The position numbers and the translations under genes were made by a program. A DNA stretch of 5,388 nt from Candidatus Omnitrophota bacterium. GTDB lineage: Bacteria; Omnitrophota; Gorgyraeia; B26-G9. The notes under the pieces were generated by a model. It saw nothing but the letters and a program-made list of their open reading frames with translations. It was not told where the DNA came from and did not search any database. Of this stretch, positions 3,385 through 5,388 are shown piece by piece. Position 1 is the first letter of the stretch. Each line of letters begins with the position of its first letter. The stretch covers positions 1-5,388 of the forward strand of contig JAQULA010000134.1 of assembly GCA_028718845.1 (NCBI GenBank), written 5' to 3'.

Positions 3385-5388
3385 ATGATTGAAAGAAAAA
3401 ACTACGCAAAATTAAAAGAAGTTTTTGAAGTGCCCCACCTGTTGAATGTGCAGCGTGATTCTTACGATGCCTTTTTACAGTCGGACATTGCAAAAACCAA
3501 GCGCGACGAAAAAGGGCTGCAGGCCGTTTTTAACGAAGTGTTTCCGATCGAGAACTTCGATAAAACCTGCCGGCTCGAATATGTCAGTTACAACCTCGAA
3601 AAACCGAAATATGATGTATGGGAATGCCAGCGCCGCGGCTTAAGTTATGCCGCTCCGTTGAAAGTGAAACTGAGACTGCGTACGCCCAAAGATACCAAGG
3701 AACAGGAAGTGTACATGGGCGAATTACCGTTGATGACCGAATTCGGAACCTTTGTCGTCAATGGGGATGAACGGGTGGTCGTCAGCCAGTTGCACCGGTC
3801 ACCGGGTATTTGTTTTGAAGAAACGCCGCATATTTCCGGGAAGAAATTATTTTCCGCCCGGATTATTCCTTACCGCGGGGCATGGGTTGAATTTGAGTTT
3901 GATGCCAATGACATCCTGTTCGTATATATCGACCGCCGAAGAAAATTTTATGCTACGACATTCCTGCGCGCGGTCGGATTTTCCTCCAACGCCGATATCC
4001 TGAAATTGTTTTATCCGGTAGAGACCGTGCGTTTGCCTCTGGCGGATACCCAGGTAATGGCGCTGCATGTGCTGGCGAAGGATATTGTCAATCCCAAGGA
4101 TAACGTGTCGGTGATCGCTTCGGCCGGTACGCGTTTAAATAAGCCGCTGCTGGAACAGCTTGCGGATATGAGCATAAAGCATGTCGAATGTTTTGTCGCC
4201 GGCGGCGCGGAATTGCTCAATACGCTGGAAAAAGACCGGACGACAAACCGGGAAGAAGCATTATTTGAAATATACCGGAGACTCCGTCCGGGCGATCCGG
4301 TTACTCTGGAATCGGCCCAGACGCTTATCGAACGCTTGATTTTCGATAACAAACGTTACGACCTTGGCCGGGTCGGGCGGTTTGTGTTGAACCGGAAACT
4401 GAAAATGAACGAGTCGCTGGATAAACGCGTACTCGATGAACAAACGATTACCAATGCCATAAAATATTTAATGCGCCTGAAGGTCGGGGAAGGCGATGTC
4501 GATGATATCGACCATCTCGGAAACCGCCGGGTTCGCACGGTCGGCGAACTGGTGCAAAACCAGTTCCGGATCGGGCTGGCCCGCCTGGAACGTTCGGTAC
4601 GCGAACGCATGGGAATTTACGAGATGGATACGGTAATGCCGCATAACCTGATCAACTCCAAGCTGATTTCATCGGTGGTTAAGGACTTTTTCGGCCGCAG
4701 CCAGCTTTCGCAGTTTATGGACCAGACCAATCCGCTTTCGGAGCTGACCCATAAACGCCGTTTGAGTGCTTTAGGTCCGGGCGGATTGAGCCGGGAACGC
4801 GCCGGGTTTGAAGTGCGCGACGTGCACTATTCGCATTACGGTCGTATCTGTCCGATCGAGACGCCGGAAGGTCCGAATATCGGATTGATCGCGTCATTGA
4901 CCACCTTTTCGGTGATCAATGAATTCGGATTTATCGAGACACCGTATCGTAAAGTAGTTGACGGCAAGGTTACCGAAAAGATCGATTACCTCAGCGCGGA
5001 TATCGAAGACCAATATGTTATTGCCCAGGCAAACGAGCCTTTGGATAAAAACGGCCGTTTTGTTAATGACCTGATTTCCTGCCGTTATAAGGATGATTAT
5101 CCGACCTCTCCGCGCAGCGAAGTCGATTATATGGACGTTTCTCCCCGTCAGCTGGTCAGCGTGGCCGCGAGTCTGGTTCCGTTCTTGGAACATGACGATG
5201 CCAACCGCGCGTTGATGGGAAGTAATATGCAGCGCCAGGCGGTTCCGTTGCTGGATACCGATGCTCCGCTGGTGGGTACGGGCATGGAAGAAAAAGTGGC
5301 GATCGATACCGGTGCGGTGGTGATTTCCGAGTCCGCCGGAACGATCAAGTATGTTGACGCGGAAAAGATTGTGGTGGATAACACCACG
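3385..5388 (+). CDS. rpoB: DNA-directed RNA polymerase subunit beta, N-terminal half (partial, 3' end outside window)
   Basis: An open frame of 668 codons runs from ATG at 3385 to the window edge without a stop, about half of a normal beta subunit. With beta' it forms the active centre of RNA polymerase. The start has GAGGGGA (3372-3378) six bases upstream and gives the typical N-terminus (RKNYAKLKEVFEVPHLLNVQ). Landmarks in order: NGDERVVVSQLHRSPG (127-141) and IIPYRGAWVEFEFD (160-173) of the protrusion and lobe region; GEGDVDDIDHLGNRR (369-383); the rifampicin region GRSQLSQFMDQTNPLSELTHKRRLSALGPGGL (437-468, shown here only as a landmark); then HYGRICPIETPEGPNIGLI (484-502) and EHDDANRALMGSNMQRQAVP (602-621). 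Known resistance positions keep the sensitive residues: Q443, D446, H456, R459 and S461 match E. coli Q513, D516, H526, R529 and S531. rpoC would be expected next. Confidence 0.98.
   Translation, partial: MIERKNYAKLKEVFEVPHLLNVQRDSYDAFLQSDIAKTKRDEKGLQAVFNEVFPIENFDKTCRLEYVSYNLEKPKYDVWECQRRGLSYAAPLKVKLRLRTPKDTKEQEVYMGELPLMTEFGTFVVNGDERVVVSQLHRSPGICFEETPHISGKKLFSARIIPYRGAWVEFEFDANDILFVYIDRRRKFYATTFLRAVGFSSNADILKLFYPVETVRLPLADTQVMALHVLAKDIVNPKDNVSVIASAGTRLNKPLLEQLADMSIKHVECFVAGGAELLNTLEKDRTTNREEALFEIYRRLRPGDPVTLESAQTLIERLIFDNKRYDLGRVGRFVLNRKLKMNESLDKRVLDEQTITNAIKYLMRLKVGEGDVDDIDHLGNRRVRTVGELVQNQFRIGLARLERSVRERMGIYEMDTVMPHNLINSKLISSVVKDFFGRSQLSQFMDQTNPLSELTHKRRLSALGPGGLSRERAGFEVRDVHYSHYGRICPIETPEGPNIGLIASLTTFSVINEFGFIETPYRKVVDGKVTEKIDYLSADIEDQYVIAQANEPLDKNGRFVNDLISCRYKDDYPTSPRSEVDYMDVSPRQLVSVAASLVPFLEHDDANRALMGSNMQRQAVPLLDTDAPLVGTGMEEKVAIDTGAVVISESAGTIKYVDAEKIVVDNTT

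Noticed and set aside
3446..4003. Short + strand open frames (3446-3643 and 3752-4003) and several minus-strand frames over rpoB
   Set aside because: All lie inside the continuous 668-codon rpoB frame, which matches RpoB motifs throughout; they are out-of-frame shadows.
1..5388. Novel or mobile system, CRISPR array, insertion sequence or integration at the tRNA
   Set aside because: The whole window is accounted for by conserved housekeeping genes in their common order. No spaced repeat arrays, transposase-like frames or duplicated tRNA end were found.

Overview
This window is the conserved translation/transcription locus of a bacterial chromosome. In order on the + strand it reads: end of tuf, rpmG, tRNA-Trp, secE, nusG, rplK, rplA, rplJ, rplL, and the first half of rpoB, which runs off the right edge. 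Every gene is on the + strand. There is no sign of mobile DNA, CRISPR or phage. I found no previously undescribed system; the points of interest are small structural and regulatory features inside a housekeeping region.

Organism: the order tuf-(rpmG)-trnW-secE-nusG-rplKAJL-rpoB is bacterial and occurs in many phyla. Base composition looks close to balanced and the proteins are Lys/Glu-rich. RpoB and the ribosomal proteins look like those of a Gram-negative-type, possibly PVC-related or Omnitrophota-like lineage, but this is an impression from memory and no taxon can be fixed without a search. TAA ends tuf, rpmG, secE, nusG and rplA. TAG ends rplK, rplJ and rplL, so TAG is an ordinary stop here.

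Layout: (1) Positions 1-293 hold the C-terminus of EF-Tu and a four-cysteine ribosomal protein bL33. (2) Positions 294-400 hold a hairpin followed by a long T-rich tract, a good intrinsic terminator candidate, and a weak promoter candidate. (3) Positions 401-474 are tRNA-Trp(CCA) with an encoded CCA end. A small inverted repeat begins inside that end. (4) Positions 514-2893 are secE, nusG, rplK, rplA and rplJ, separated by only 2-9 bases and probably co-transcribed. The long leaders that precede rplK and rplJ in well-studied bacteria are absent. (5) Positions 2894-3384 carry rplL with the strongest Shine-Dalgarno of the locus, then a 15-bp tandem duplication across its stop codon and a 68-base gap with a possible hairpin over the rpoB ribosome binding site. 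(6) Positions 3385-5388 encode the first 668 residues of RNA polymerase beta, including an intact rifampicin pocket.

The genes work together in gene expression. EF-Tu and tRNA-Trp supply aminoacyl-tRNA, and bL33, uL11, uL1, uL10 and bL12 build the large subunit, with uL11, uL10 and bL12 forming the factor-recruiting stalk. NusG links polymerase (RpoB) with Rho or the ribosome, and SecE is part of the SecYEG export channel.
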